A DNA stretch of 64,000 nucleotides from Micromonospora saelicesensis (GTDB taxonomy: Bacteria; Actinomycetota; Actinomycetes; Mycobacteriales; Micromonosporaceae): the NCBI RefSeq assembly GCF_900091575.1, contig NZ_FMCR01000002.1, forward strand, positions 1,023,760 through 1,087,759. Reading direction: 5' to 3'. Both the position numbers and the translations under genes were made by a program. Within the stretch, counting starts at the first letter, position 1, and each line of letters begins with the position of its first letter. The notes beneath the pieces were generated by a model. It had not been told where the DNA came from, did no database searches, and saw nothing but the letters and a program-made list of their open reading frames with translations. This document shows, in pieces, positions 42,598 through 51,621 of the stretch.

Positions 42598-43488
42598 CTA
42601 CTCACTGAACTCGGTCACGGAGAGCGCCTCGTCCAGTCGACCGGCGGCGAGGTCGTCGTGGCGGATGACGAAGCTGCCGTAGTAGAACTCGTCGGCGAGG
42701 GAAAAACGGGCGAGCGACACCCACTCGTTCGTCAGCCGGTGCTCCTCCTTCTCCAGGTGGGTATACCACTGCGTCACCGGGACGACGATCTCGCCGGCCT
42801 TCTCCCGCCCGGCCAGGGTCTGCTCCGCGATACTCCTGATCACCTCGTCGTCGGCGTATCCGCCGATATCGGCGCTGGCAAGCCCTTCATCGGGCGGCCA
42901 GAGGTCATCGGCCAGCGCACGGAGCTCATCCAGATGAGGCAGATCGCGCTCCAGGTCACGGGCCAACTGTTGCCGGAACGGCGACAGGTCGTCCTCGTCC
43001 TCGTCGTCCTCGTCGTCGTCCTTCTTCGCGATCCAAGGGGGCAGCTCCACGCCGAGCCTGGCGTGGAGGTCGTACTGCTCGCCGACGAAGTTCGGGATGC
43101 TGGGTTCTTCCGCCACCTCGGTATCGGTGTCCCCCGGTACGTACACGACCCGCGCGTACCTCCGGTCTCCGGTGCCACCGGCCAGGTGGTCCTCCTCATG
43201 GGCCAGGAAGAAGAGCAGCGAGCCGTCCACCGGCAGGCCGAAGCCCTCGACTCTCGGCAGCGCCGCACAGTCGACGGAGAAGATGAACGGCAACGGACTG
43301 GCTCCGGCGGTCGGCCAGTCGGCGCCCACCGGCAGTCGGGGCAACCCACCGCACTGCCCGACCGGGGCACCGCCGGAACCCCCGCCCAACCGGACCGACA
43401 GACGCAGGTGGTCGGTGAACCTGTTGATCTCGTCGTCCGGAATGCCCAACGCGAGCGCGGCACGGCGGAGCTGCCCTTGATGATCCAT
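42598..43488 (-). CDS. YwqG-like (DUF1963) protein
   Basis: The 296-residue protein starts at ATG 43488. Family features are GGLPRLPVGADWPTAGASPL, PFIFSVDCAALPRVEGFGLP, DGSLLFFLAHEED and a C-terminal EFYYGSFVIRHDDLAAGRLD. An acidic run (KKDDDEDDEDEDDLS, bases about 42988-43023) is a simple-sequence insertion in a loop. YwqG-like proteins have no proven activity and often lie near contact-dependent toxin systems. Nothing like that is visible here except the nearby CPCC-domain gene. Confidence 0.75.
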   Translation of the reverse strand: MDHQGQLRRAALALGIPDDEINRFTDHLRLSVRLGGGSGGAPVGQCGGLPRLPVGADWPTAGASPLPFIFSVDCAALPRVEGFGLPVDGSLLFFLAHEEDHLAGGTGDRRYARVVYVPGDTDTEVAEEPSIPNFVGEQYDLHARLGVELPPWIAKKDDDEDDEDEDDLSPFRQQLARDLERDLPHLDELRALADDLWPPDEGLASADIGGYADDEVIRSIAEQTLAGREKAGEIVVPVTQWYTHLEKEEHRLTNEWVSLARFSLADEFYYGSFVIRHDDLAAGRLDEALSVTEFSE

Positions 43489-43874
43489 GGCCCCGCATGA
43501 TGCCATCGAGGTACGACGCGAGAACGCCGGGCGGCCGGATGGCTCGCCCTGCCGGCATCACCGCCGTTGCCCGGCCGGCCCGACGCGCAGCTCAGGGTGT
43601 TGGAGCGTCCTCCTGTCGTCGCCCGTCCAGTGCGAGAAGTCGGGCGGCGTCGTATCCCCCACAGATGTTGGCGAAAACGCCACTGCGGCGGGTGATGCCC
43701 CGGCTGTCCCAACAGGTGCCGACCCGGCAGGGGGATGCATATCGCTCCGGTGAGGGAGGCCGTGCGCCCTTGGCGGTGCGATGGTCAGGCCATCACCGGT
43801 GGCCGCCAGCGGACAGGCGCATCGCGGGCGTCGGTGGTGACGGCAGTGTCCGAGCGGGGCGGGTTGGGGTGACG
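43489..43874. other. Intergenic spacer without a supported gene
   Basis: This 386-base divergent spacer between the YwqG-like and amidohydrolase genes contains short open frames on both strands, but none has a ribosome site, signal peptide or recognisable domain. No clear promoter pair was found. It presumably holds the promoters of both flanking genes. Confidence 0.5.
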
Positions 43875-45062
43875 ATGACGAAGCATGCTGTCCGGGTGGC
43901 CCGGATGTTCGACGGCGAACGGCTCGTGGACGGTGGGGTGCTGGTCCTGCTCGACGAGGGGCGCATCGCCGAGGTGCAGCGGGGTAGCGCCGAGGCGCCG
44001 GACGGCTGGCCGGTGCGCCACGAGCCGAACGGCACGCTGCTGCCCGGTCTGGTCGACGCGCACGTGCACCTGTGCGCCGACGCCGGGCCCGACGCGCTCG
44101 GCCGGCTCGCCGATCGTCTGGAGTCGGACCTCGACGCGGTCGTCGAGGCGTCGCTACGTACGCACCTGGCGGCCGGCGTCACGACGGTCCGGGACCTGGG
44201 CGACCGGCGTGACGCGGTGCTGCGTTGGCGGGGTCGGCGGGTGCGGGACGACCTTCCGACGGTGGTGGGGGCGGGCGCACCGCTGACCAGCGTCGGCGGG
44301 CACTGCTGGTCGTTGGGGGGTGAGGCGAGCGGTGTCGACGGCGTCCGCGAGGCCGTACGTCTGCGGGCGGCGGCCGGTGCCGATCTGGTGAAGGTCATGG
44401 CCAGCGGCGGGGTGTTCACGCCGGGCACCGACACCACGAAGCCGCAGTTCACCGACGAGGAGCTGACCGGCGCACTGACGCGGGCCCACGATCTGGGCCT
44501 GCCGGTGACCGCGCACGCGCACGCGCTCAGCGCGGTCGAGCAGGCGCTGCGCGTCGGTGTGGACGGCATCGAGCACTGCACCTGCGTCACCGCGGCCGGC
44601 GCCCGTGTTCCCGCTGAGCTCGCGGACCGACTGGCCGCGTCCGGGGTGGCGGTCTGTGCCACGCTCGGCACCGACCCGGCCGTGGTCACGCCACCGGAGG
44701 TGGTGGAGATGGCGGCGCGGGCCGGGCTCAGCGAGGCCGCGCTGCGCGACGGCGTTGCCACCCTGCACCGGGCCGGGGTCCGCCTGGTGGCCGGTTCGGA
44801 CGCGGGCCTCGGCCCCGCGAAGCCGCACGGGATCCTGCCCGAGACGCTCGTCGAGTACGTGGCCTGCGGCATTCCCGCCACCGTCGCCCTCGCCGCGGCC
44901 ACCTCGGTCGGCGCCGAGGTGTGTGGCCTGGGGCAACGCAAGGGCCGGGTCCGCCCCGGGTTCGAGGCCGACCTGTTGATCGTGGACGGCGACCCGACGA
45001 GCGACATCACTGTGCTGCGCCGCCCGCTCGCGGTGTACCTCGCCGGTGACCTCGTGAGATAA
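43875..45062 (+). CDS. Amidohydrolase (imidazolonepropionase/Xaa-Pro dipeptidase-like)
   Basis: The 395-residue enzyme starts at ATG 43875 (GTG 43869 possible). It is a TIM-barrel amidohydrolase with metal ligands DAHVHLC (HxH), the bridging Lys in LVKVMASGGV, His in VTAHAHA and GIEHCT, and Asp in AGSDAGLGP. The C-terminal strand region (GQRKGRVRPGFEADLLIVDG) closes the small beta-sandwich. Close relatives act on aryl-dipeptides, Xaa-Pro-type or cyclic imides, and several purified members cleave N-acyl or organophosphate compounds. The exact substrate is unknown. Confidence 0.85.
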   Translation: MTKHAVRVARMFDGERLVDGGVLVLLDEGRIAEVQRGSAEAPDGWPVRHEPNGTLLPGLVDAHVHLCADAGPDALGRLADRLESDLDAVVEASLRTHLAAGVTTVRDLGDRRDAVLRWRGRRVRDDLPTVVGAGAPLTSVGGHCWSLGGEASGVDGVREAVRLRAAAGADLVKVMASGGVFTPGTDTTKPQFTDEELTGALTRAHDLGLPVTAHAHALSAVEQALRVGVDGIEHCTCVTAAGARVPAELADRLAASGVAVCATLGTDPAVVTPPEVVEMAARAGLSEAALRDGVATLHRAGVRLVAGSDAGLGPAKPHGILPETLVEYVACGIPATVALAAATSVGAEVCGLGQRKGRVRPGFEADLLIVDGDPTSDITVLRRPLAVYLAGDLVR

Positions 45063-45075
45063 GGGTGTCGCGGAT

Positions 45076-45510
45076 TCAGGACGAGCGGAGCTGCTCGCGG
45101 ACCCAGGCCCGGTCGGGGTTCACGACAGCCTGATCGCCGAGCACGACGGTGGGCACTGTCTCGTTGCCGCCGGCCACCGCCCGGACGGCGGCGGCCGCGG
45201 CCGGGTCGCGCCAGATGTCCACCCAGTGCGCCCGCCGGGCGAGCCGGCCGAGGGAGAACCGGAGCCGCAGGCAGTAGTGACAGCCGGGACGCCAGTACAC
45301 GATCGGCCGGCCGTCGACCGCGCTGGCCCGTTGGGCCTCGGCGGCGCCCACCGAGCGGGGAAAGGCCCACGGCGACAGCAGCAGCGCCAACGCCAGGAAG
45401 ACCAACAACTCGACGCCGCCGACGACGGGCAGACCGTCGGCCAGTTGTGCCGCAGCCACCAGCACGCCGCACGTCGCCATCAGGATCGCCAGAACCCACC
45501 GTCGCAGCAC
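45076..45510 (-). CDS. Membrane-anchored glutaredoxin/mycoredoxin-like protein
   Basis: The start GTG 45510 gives 144 residues and begins at the membrane segment (VLRRWVLAILMATCGVLVAA); the ATG at 45582 would add 24 charged residues. Two N-terminal helices are followed by a glutaredoxin domain: VYWRPGCHYCLRLRFSLGRL holds the redox pair CHYC, and NETVPTVVLGDQAVVNP the cis-Pro loop. Soluble mycoredoxins reduce mycothiol mixed disulfides. Anchoring suggests work at the inner membrane face or exterior; topology is not resolved. It converges with the amidohydrolase gene, only 13 bases apart. Confidence 0.8.
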   Translation of the reverse strand: MLRRWVLAILMATCGVLVAAAQLADGLPVVGGVELLVFLALALLLSPWAFPRSVGAAEAQRASAVDGRPIVYWRPGCHYCLRLRFSLGRLARRAHWVDIWRDPAAAAAVRAVAGGNETVPTVVLGDQAVVNPDRAWVREQLRSS

Positions 45511-45575
45511 GCCGAGGACCCTACCTCCCGGTACGCGATGGCCACTGTTGCGGCCAGGTCGGCGGCCATCACGCC

Positions 45576-45604
45576 TTGACATGTATCGATGTTAACGCCA
45601 ACAT
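45576..45604 (+). promoter_or_regulatory. Promoter with LacI-type operator before the GH43 gene
   Basis: TTGACA (45576-45581) is followed by the palindrome ATGTTAACGCCAACAT (45589-45604), whose right end overlaps the expected -10 position. In reverse orientation it matches the palindrome before the GH30 gene at 49666 in 13 of 16 positions. Repression by a LacI-type sugar sensor is likely. Confidence 0.6.
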
Positions 45605-45768
45605 GAACTCCGCCACCTGGTAGCAACGCCACCGTCACATTCCCAGCCCTTCGCGCCTCTCCCCCGGCCCTGCCCGACGTCGCCGCGTGGCGTCGACCGG
45701 ACCGGCCACGGCATCGCCGCGGTGCTACAGGTGCTGGTCAATGACCGTCCCAATCCCGCGGAGGACAC

Positions 45769-47283
45769 ATGCCGCTGCCATTCCCTCGAACCGACCCGAA
45801 CACCCGTCGGGCCGTCCGCCGGGGGCCTGCCGGCCACGGTGTCTCTCGGCGTCTACGGTCGACTCTGGCCGCGGTGCTGGTGGTACTGGCCGTGTCGGCC
45901 GGCCTGCCCGTGGCCGCGCCGGCGCACGCCGCGCCGGCCGTCAACTACACCAACCCGTTGGTGAACCAGCGGGCCGACCCGCACATCTTCCGGCACACCG
46001 ACGGCTACTACTACCTGACCGCGACCGTGCCGCAGTACGACCGGATCGTGCTGCGCCGGGCGACCACCCTGCAAGGGTTGGCAACGGCTGCGGAGACGAC
46101 GATCTGGAGCCGCCACACCAGCGGAGAGATGGGCGCCCACATCTGGGCGCCGGAGATCCACTTCATCAACAACCGGTGGTACGTCTACTTCGCCGCGGGC
46201 CGGACCGACGACGTGTGGCGGATCCGGATGTACGTGTTGGAGAACGCCAACGCGAATCCGCTGACCGGTTCGTGGACCGAACGCGGCCGGATCACCACAC
46301 CCTGGGACACCTTCAGCCTGGACGCCTCGACCTTCGTCGCCAACGGGGTGCGCTATCTGACCTGGGCACAGCAGGAGCCGTCGATCGGAAACAACTCCAA
46401 CGTCTACCTCGCCCGGATGGGTGCCAACCCGTGGCAGATCACCGGCACCGTGACCCGACTCGTCGTGCCGACGTACGACTGGGAGACCCGCGGTTACCGG
46501 GTTGCCGAGGGACCGGCGGTGATCCAACGAAACGGCCGGATCTTCCTGACCTACTCGGCCAGCGCCACGGACGCCAACTACTGCCTCGGGATGCTGAGCG
46601 CCTCCGCCAGCGCGAACCTGCTCGACGCCGCCTCCTGGAGCAAGAGCCCCAACCCGGTGTTCGCCAGCAACGCGGCCACCGGCCAGTACGGCCCCGGCCA
46701 CAACTCGTTCACCGTCTCCGAGGACGGGCAGAGCGACATCCTCGTCTACCACGACCGGAACTACCGCGACATCACCGGCGATCCGCTCAACGACCCGAAC
46801 CGACGCACCCGGCTACAGAAGGTGTACTGGAACGCCGACGGCACCCCGAACTTCGGCATCCCGGTGCCCGACGGGGCCACACCGGTGCGGCTGCGGTCCC
46901 ATGACCAGGCCAGCAGCTTCATCCGGCACTACGACTACCGGGCCCGGATCGAGCCGAACGTGACCAACCTGGCCGACTCCCAGTTCCGCATCGTCACCGG
47001 CCTCGCCGGCGGCGGATCGGTGTCGCTGGAGTCGACCAACTTCCCCGGTTACTACCTACGCCACCGGGGCTACGCCCTGTACGTGGAGAAGAACGACGGC
47101 TCGGCGCTGTTCGGCGGCGACGCGAGCTTCCGTCGTCAGGCCGGCCTCGCCGACAGCGCCGGGATCTCGCTGGAGTCGCAGAACTTCCCGGGCCGCCACG
47201 TGCGCCACCGCGACGGACTGCTCTACATCGAGGCGGTCAGTTCGAGCGCCGAGCGCGCCTCGGCCACCTTCCACCTCGAGTAG
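45769..47283 (+). CDS. Secreted GH43 exo-alpha-1,5-L-arabinofuranosidase with CBM42
   Basis: The 504-residue enzyme starts at ATG 45769 behind GGAGGA. A long signal peptide (about 1-54) precedes a GH43 five-bladed propeller (about 58-375): catalytic Asp in NQRADPHIF, HIWAPEIHFINNRWYVYFAA, Asp in FSLDASTF, and Glu in YRVAEGPAVI. An AbfB/CBM42 beta-trefoil follows (about 378-504; SFIRHYDYRARI, GGSVSLESTNFPGYYLRH). This combination matches Streptomyces exo-arabinofuranosidases that remove arabinose from arabinan. It is followed closely by a CBM13/beta-helix gene, 63 bases downstream, probably in the same transcript. Confidence 0.9.
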   Translation: MPLPFPRTDPNTRRAVRRGPAGHGVSRRLRSTLAAVLVVLAVSAGLPVAAPAHAAPAVNYTNPLVNQRADPHIFRHTDGYYYLTATVPQYDRIVLRRATTLQGLATAAETTIWSRHTSGEMGAHIWAPEIHFINNRWYVYFAAGRTDDVWRIRMYVLENANANPLTGSWTERGRITTPWDTFSLDASTFVANGVRYLTWAQQEPSIGNNSNVYLARMGANPWQITGTVTRLVVPTYDWETRGYRVAEGPAVIQRNGRIFLTYSASATDANYCLGMLSASASANLLDAASWSKSPNPVFASNAATGQYGPGHNSFTVSEDGQSDILVYHDRNYRDITGDPLNDPNRRTRLQKVYWNADGTPNFGIPVPDGATPVRLRSHDQASSFIRHYDYRARIEPNVTNLADSQFRIVTGLAGGGSVSLESTNFPGYYLRHRGYALYVEKNDGSALFGGDASFRRQAGLADSAGISLESQNFPGRHVRHRDGLLYIEAVSSSAERASATFHLE

Positions 47284-47346
47284 GTGCCCGCGGTCGTCGA
47301 TACCCGTCCAGGTCCGCCCCGGAGCCCATTCCAGCCAGGAGGAGCG

Positions 47347-48993
47347 ATGCCCTTCACCATCACCAGAAGACCGTCCGGCGCCGGGACGATCCGTCGCGGC
47401 CGGCGTACGGGCCTGGTGTTCGCCATGATCACCGCGCTGGTCGGCGCGGCCGGTGCCGCTCTGGTCGGCGCGCCGCCGGCAGCGGCGGCGAGCATCGACA
47501 CTAACGCCTACTACGTCCTGGTCAACCGCAACAGCGGCAAGGTCCTCGACGTCCGGGACACCTCGACGGCAGACGGCGCGGTGATCCAGCAGTGGTCCCG
47601 TAACGACGGCGCGTGGCAGCAGTTCCAGTTCGTCTCCTCCGGCAGCGGCTACTACCGCCTCAAGGCCCGGCACAGCGGCAAGGTCGTCGACCTGTGGGAG
47701 TGGAACACCGCCGACGGCGCCGAGTACCGCCAGTGGTCCGATGCCAACGGCACCAACCAGCAGTTCCAGGTCCTCGACTCCGACGGCGGCTACGTCCGGC
47801 TGATCAACCGCCACTCGGCCAAGGCACTGGAGGTCTGGGAGCGGTCCACGGCCGACGGGGGCCGGATCAGTCAGTACGCCGACCTCAACGGCCCGAACCA
47901 GCAGTGGCAGTTGGTAGCGGTAGGCGGCGGAGGCACCAGTTGTGGCAGCGGGTCGAGCAACGCCGAGGCCGTACTGAGCGGGAGCACCTGGACGGCCCGC
48001 AATGGCTCGTCGACGGTCTACTCGGGCGCGGACATGCTGTCGGCGATGCAGGCGGCGGTCAACTCGCTCTCTGCGGGTCGCACGTCGAAGCAGCGGGTGG
48101 TGGTTCGCGGCTCCGGCTCGATGAGCGCGGGCTCGCGGTTGTCGCTGCCGTCGTACACGACACTGGCCGTGTGCGGCACGATCAACGTGACCGGGTCGGG
48201 CTCGGGTGACCAGGCGCCGGTGTACTCGCGGGGAACCACGGACGTCGAGGTGCAGAACCTCACGCTGACCGGCTCGCCGTTGTACGGGATCTTCATGCGC
48301 AACGTGAACAACCTGACTCTCGGGCAGATCGACATGCGGCTCTCCGCCGGCTTGGGCGTACGCATCGACAACCATGGTGGAGATCGAGCGGTCAAGGTGC
48401 GCAACGTCCGCATCGACAACGTGTACGTGTCGGGGACCGGCACCCACGGGGTGGAGACGTACGGCGTGGACGGTCTGACGATCGGCACGGTCACGGCCCG
48501 GAACACCCGGGACTCCGGCCTGCTGCTCAATGACACGATCAACGCCACGGTGGGCACCGTCGACGCGCAGGGTGCCGGGGCCGGAACCGGGTACGCGGCG
48601 TTCCGGATGGCCAACCGCAACGGCCGCGTGGGCAACTCGTACCCGACCAACATCCGGGTCGGAACCGTGCTCGCGTCCGGCGGTGGCCGGGGGATCTTCT
48701 GCGTGTCCGAGTCGGGCGGCGCGGTCATCGACCGGGTGACGATCTCGAACACGGGCAACAACGCGATCCTGGTGGAGAACTGCTCCAACGTCACCATCGC
48801 CGGGGTGTCCGGGACGGTGACGGGCGGCGGCGAGGTGCGGATCGCGGCCCGGAGCGAGTTCCCGATCTCCTCTGGCATCCGGTTCCAGAATCTGACCGTC
48901 AGCGGCACCAACATCACCCAGAGCCCCTGCGGTGGGGCGAACAACACGATCAGCAACGTCACCCGAGTCAACTCGACCCTGACCTGGTGTTGA
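47347..48993 (+). CDS. Secreted CBM13 (ricin-type) plus right-handed beta-helix protein
   Basis: The 548-residue protein starts at ATG 47347 behind CAGGAGGAG. After a signal peptide (about 1-48) comes a ricin-B trefoil (about 50-200) with three repeats such as YYVLVNRNSGKVLDVRDTST and QQFQF/QQWQL endings. The rest (about 215-548) is a parallel beta-helix (GIFMRNVNNLTLGQIDMRLS, HGVETYGVDGLTIGTVTARN) as in pectate lyases and related polysaccharide-active proteins. I cannot place catalytic residues of a specific PL or GH family. Position after the arabinofuranosidase points to pectin or arabinan breakdown. Confidence 0.8.
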   Translation: MPFTITRRPSGAGTIRRGRRTGLVFAMITALVGAAGAALVGAPPAAAASIDTNAYYVLVNRNSGKVLDVRDTSTADGAVIQQWSRNDGAWQQFQFVSSGSGYYRLKARHSGKVVDLWEWNTADGAEYRQWSDANGTNQQFQVLDSDGGYVRLINRHSAKALEVWERSTADGGRISQYADLNGPNQQWQLVAVGGGGTSCGSGSSNAEAVLSGSTWTARNGSSTVYSGADMLSAMQAAVNSLSAGRTSKQRVVVRGSGSMSAGSRLSLPSYTTLAVCGTINVTGSGSGDQAPVYSRGTTDVEVQNLTLTGSPLYGIFMRNVNNLTLGQIDMRLSAGLGVRIDNHGGDRAVKVRNVRIDNVYVSGTGTHGVETYGVDGLTIGTVTARNTRDSGLLLNDTINATVGTVDAQGAGAGTGYAAFRMANRNGRVGNSYPTNIRVGTVLASGGGRGIFCVSESGGAVIDRVTISNTGNNAILVENCSNVTIAGVSGTVTGGGEVRIAARSEFPISSGIRFQNLTVSGTNITQSPCGGANNTISNVTRVNSTLTWC

Positions 48994-48998
48994 CCCGG

Positions 48999-49035
48999 TG
49001 AGAGCGGCCGCGCCGAACCTGGGCGGCCGCTCTCA
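48999..49035 (+). terminator. 12-bp stem terminator after the beta-helix gene
   Basis: TGAGAGCGGCCG (48999-49010) pairs perfectly with CGGCCGCTCTCA (49024-49035), six bases after the stop codon at 48993. Confidence 0.85.
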
Positions 49036-49107
49036 GTCGGATCGTGGTGCGTCGCCCGGACCGGTCGCGGGTTTCGTCGGCTGGCGCTTCCGGGTAGCGG
49101 TTGGCCC

Positions 49108-49632
49108 ATGAACCGCAACCTCGTCAAGGCTCTACAGGTCGCGTGGGAGCTGCCGGAGTTCCGTTCCGGGGTGCGACAGGTCGTCGATCTCGAGGAGATT
49201 GCGGGGCTGCTGGCGACGCTGTCCGTTCCGGACCATGACCACGAGGTGGAGCGCAGCCTGCTGAGCCTGCTGCGGTCCGCCCTGGACACGGTCGAGATTC
49301 GGGAAGCGGTGTTGCTGCTGCTGGAGCGCGACGAGGTGCGCAAACCGCTCGTCGCGGCCGCGGTGGAGCCGCTGGCGGACCGGCCGAATCAGGCTGCCGC
49401 CATCGCGTCGGCGGCCGAAGATCCTGTGGTGCGGCGTGAGGTGCGGGCGGTGCTGGCCAGCGCCAAGGTGCGCGAGCTGATCTGGCAGGCGATCGAGAAT
49501 CAGCTGAGCGACGACCGGTTCGGTCTGATCCGCCGGGCGGCGGTGCTGTTCGTGCGGCACCCGAGCGTCCGGCGCCTCGCCTGGGCGGTACGCAGGCACG
49601 GCGTGTTGCGGGAGCTACGCCGCAAGCAGTGA
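49108..49632 (+). CDS. Helical conserved hypothetical protein
   Basis: The 174-residue protein, from ATG 49108, appears entirely alpha-helical with HEAT-like repeats: ALQVAWELPEFRSGVRQVVD, IREAVLLLLERDEVRKPLVA, VVRREVRAVLASAKVRELIW and RHPSVRRLAWAVRRHGVLRE. Each repeat has about 35 residues. There is no signal peptide or membrane helix. I do not recognise a function. It sits alone between a terminator and the GH30 promoter region. Confidence 0.65.
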   Translation: MNRNLVKALQVAWELPEFRSGVRQVVDLEEIAGLLATLSVPDHDHEVERSLLSLLRSALDTVEIREAVLLLLERDEVRKPLVAAAVEPLADRPNQAAAIASAAEDPVVRREVRAVLASAKVRELIWQAIENQLSDDRFGLIRRAAVLFVRHPSVRRLAWAVRRHGVLRELRRKQ

Positions 49633-49665
49633 TCCACGCCAGCCGATGCCAGAGGCGAAACAAGT

Positions 49666-49681
49666 CTGTTAGCGTTAACAG
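49666..49681 (+). promoter_or_regulatory. LacI-type operator before the GH30 gene
   Basis: CTGTTAGC|GTTAACAG is a 16-bp palindrome with seven of eight pairs symmetric and a central CG, 130 bases before the GH30 start. It matches the site before the GH43 gene (45589-45604), suggesting one LacI-family regulator for both. A TTATGA hexamer at 49682-49687 may be the -10 box. Confidence 0.6.
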
Positions 49682-49811
49682 TTATGACGATCAATCAGAG
49701 CCGGAGAGATCGTCGGGAGCACGGTCAACCCCGTGACAGCGCAGCAGACCGGTGCCGACCGGGCCGACGGGACCGAGAGGGCGCGTACCACCACCACCAG
49801 GAGGACAAGAC

Positions 49812-51551
49812 ATGACGCAAGATCAGAATGAGCAGGTGACCGGCGAACGGAAACTGCTGACCCGGCGCACCGTCCTGACGACGATGGGGGCCGTACCGGT
49901 CGCAGCGGTCGCGACGGTCGTGGGGGCCACCGAAGCCGTTGCCGCACCGGCGAGCATCAACCCCTCGGCAACGCGGCAGACGATCCGCGGTTTCGGTGCC
50001 ATGGCCCACGCGGCCTGGATCGGCGACCTGACAGCCGCCCAGCGGGACACGGCGTTCGGCACCGGCGAGGGTCGGCTGGGGTTCTCCCTGCTGAGGATCC
50101 CCGTCAACGAGAACCAGGCGGACTGGAGCCGTGACCTGGCGACGGCGCAGCGCGCTGTCGCGCTCGGGGCCACCGTGTTCGCCTCGCCGTGGAACCCGCC
50201 GGCCAGCATGATCGAGACCTTCACCCGCGGCAACCAGACCAACGCGAGGCGGCTCCGATACAGCTCGTACGGCGCCTACGCCACGCACCTGAACGACTTC
50301 ACCACCCACATGCGCAACAACGGGGTGAACCTGTACGGCATATCGGTGCAGAACGAGCCGGACTACGCGGCCGAGTGGACGTGGTGGACGTCCGCGGAGA
50401 TGCTCCGGTTCCTGCGGGAGAACGCCGGCTCGATCAGCACCAGGGTCATCGCGCCGGAGTCCTTCCAGTACGTGAAGTCCGTCTCGGACCCGATCCTCAA
50501 CGACTCCGCGGCGCTCGCCAACGTGGACATCATCGGTGCACACCTCTACGGCACGTCGTACGCGAACTTCCCCTACCCCCTCTTCAAGCAGAAGGGCGCG
50601 GGCAAGGAACTCTGGATGACCGAGGTCTACTACCCCAACAGCAACACCAATTCGGGTGACGCCTGGCCCGAGGCGCTCGACGTGGGGGAACACGTCCACC
50701 GCGCCATGGTGGACGCGGAGTTCCAGGCGTACGTCTGGTGGTATCTCCGGCGCAGTTACGGTCCCATGCGGGAGGACGGCCAGATCAGCAAGCGCGGTGC
50801 CATGATGGCGCACTTCGCCAGGTTCGTCCGCCCCGGGTACGTACGGATCGACGCGACGGCGAACCCCGCGTCGAACGTCTACGTCTCGGCGTACCGGGGT
50901 GGCGACACCGTCGTCATCGTCGCGATCAACAAGAACACCTCGTCGGTGAGCCAGCAGTTCACGCTGTCCAACGCCACCGCGTCCGGCAGTGTCTCGAACT
51001 GGCTGACCGACGGGAGCAGGACCGTCGCGCCCCAGGGCGCGCTCAGCATGTCGAACGGCTCGCTCACCGTCACGCTTCCCGCCCGAAGCGTGATGACCTT
51101 CGTGACCAGCGTGAGCGCCACCAGCCCCGGGGACACCTACAAGTTGGTCAACGTCGACACCGGCCTGGTTCTCGGCGTACAGAACATGTCCACCGCCGAT
51201 GGCGGTCTGGCCGTGGTGTGGGGTGACAGCGGCACCGCCGACCACAACTGGGTCCGGGTCACCGACGGCAACGCGTTCCGGTTCCGCAACGTCAACAGCG
51301 GCAAGGTCCTCGGCGTCGAGAACATGTCGACCGCCGACAACGCCCGCGTCATGCAGTGGAGCGACAACGGCACCGCAGACCATCGCTGGACTCTGGTGGC
51401 CAACAGTGACGGCTCCTACCGGATCCGTAACGCCAACAGCGGCAAGGTGCTCGCCATCCTCAACGGGTCCAGCACCTGGGGCGCCCAGGCCGTCCAGTAC
51501 GCCGACAACGGCAGCACCAGGAACAACTGGCGCCTGACCCGGGTCAGCTGA
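49812..51551 (+). CDS. Tat-secreted GH30 glucuronoxylanase with CBM13
   Basis: The 579-residue enzyme starts at ATG 49812 behind AGGAGGAC. Its signal peptide has the Tat motif TRRTVLTTMG. The GH30 catalytic barrel (about 45-445) shows RGFGAMAHAAWIGDL, SLLRIPVNENQADW, acid/base Glu in GISVQNEPDY and nucleophile Glu in ELWMTEVYY. The side beta-domain contains VVIVAINKNTSS. A ricin-type trefoil (about 450-579) has repeats like YKLVNVDTGLVLGVQNMSTA. This matches subfamily 8 glucuronoxylan endo-xylanases, which cut xylan at methylglucuronic-acid branches. Confidence 0.9.
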   Translation: MTQDQNEQVTGERKLLTRRTVLTTMGAVPVAAVATVVGATEAVAAPASINPSATRQTIRGFGAMAHAAWIGDLTAAQRDTAFGTGEGRLGFSLLRIPVNENQADWSRDLATAQRAVALGATVFASPWNPPASMIETFTRGNQTNARRLRYSSYGAYATHLNDFTTHMRNNGVNLYGISVQNEPDYAAEWTWWTSAEMLRFLRENAGSISTRVIAPESFQYVKSVSDPILNDSAALANVDIIGAHLYGTSYANFPYPLFKQKGAGKELWMTEVYYPNSNTNSGDAWPEALDVGEHVHRAMVDAEFQAYVWWYLRRSYGPMREDGQISKRGAMMAHFARFVRPGYVRIDATANPASNVYVSAYRGGDTVVIVAINKNTSSVSQQFTLSNATASGSVSNWLTDGSRTVAPQGALSMSNGSLTVTLPARSVMTFVTSVSATSPGDTYKLVNVDTGLVLGVQNMSTADGGLAVVWGDSGTADHNWVRVTDGNAFRFRNVNSGKVLGVENMSTADNARVMQWSDNGTADHRWTLVANSDGSYRIRNANSGKVLAILNGSSTWGAQAVQYADNGSTRNNWRLTRVS

Positions 51552-51621
51552 ACGTCCACGGCTCCGGGTCGACCTCGCAGGGCCGACCCGGAGCCGAACC
51601 TCCGCCTCGCCGGCCGGCAGA

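Noticed and set aside
42988..43023. Microsatellite-like GTC/CTC run
   Set aside because: It encodes an acidic loop in the YwqG-like protein; low-complexity acidic loops are common and there is no sign of regulation.
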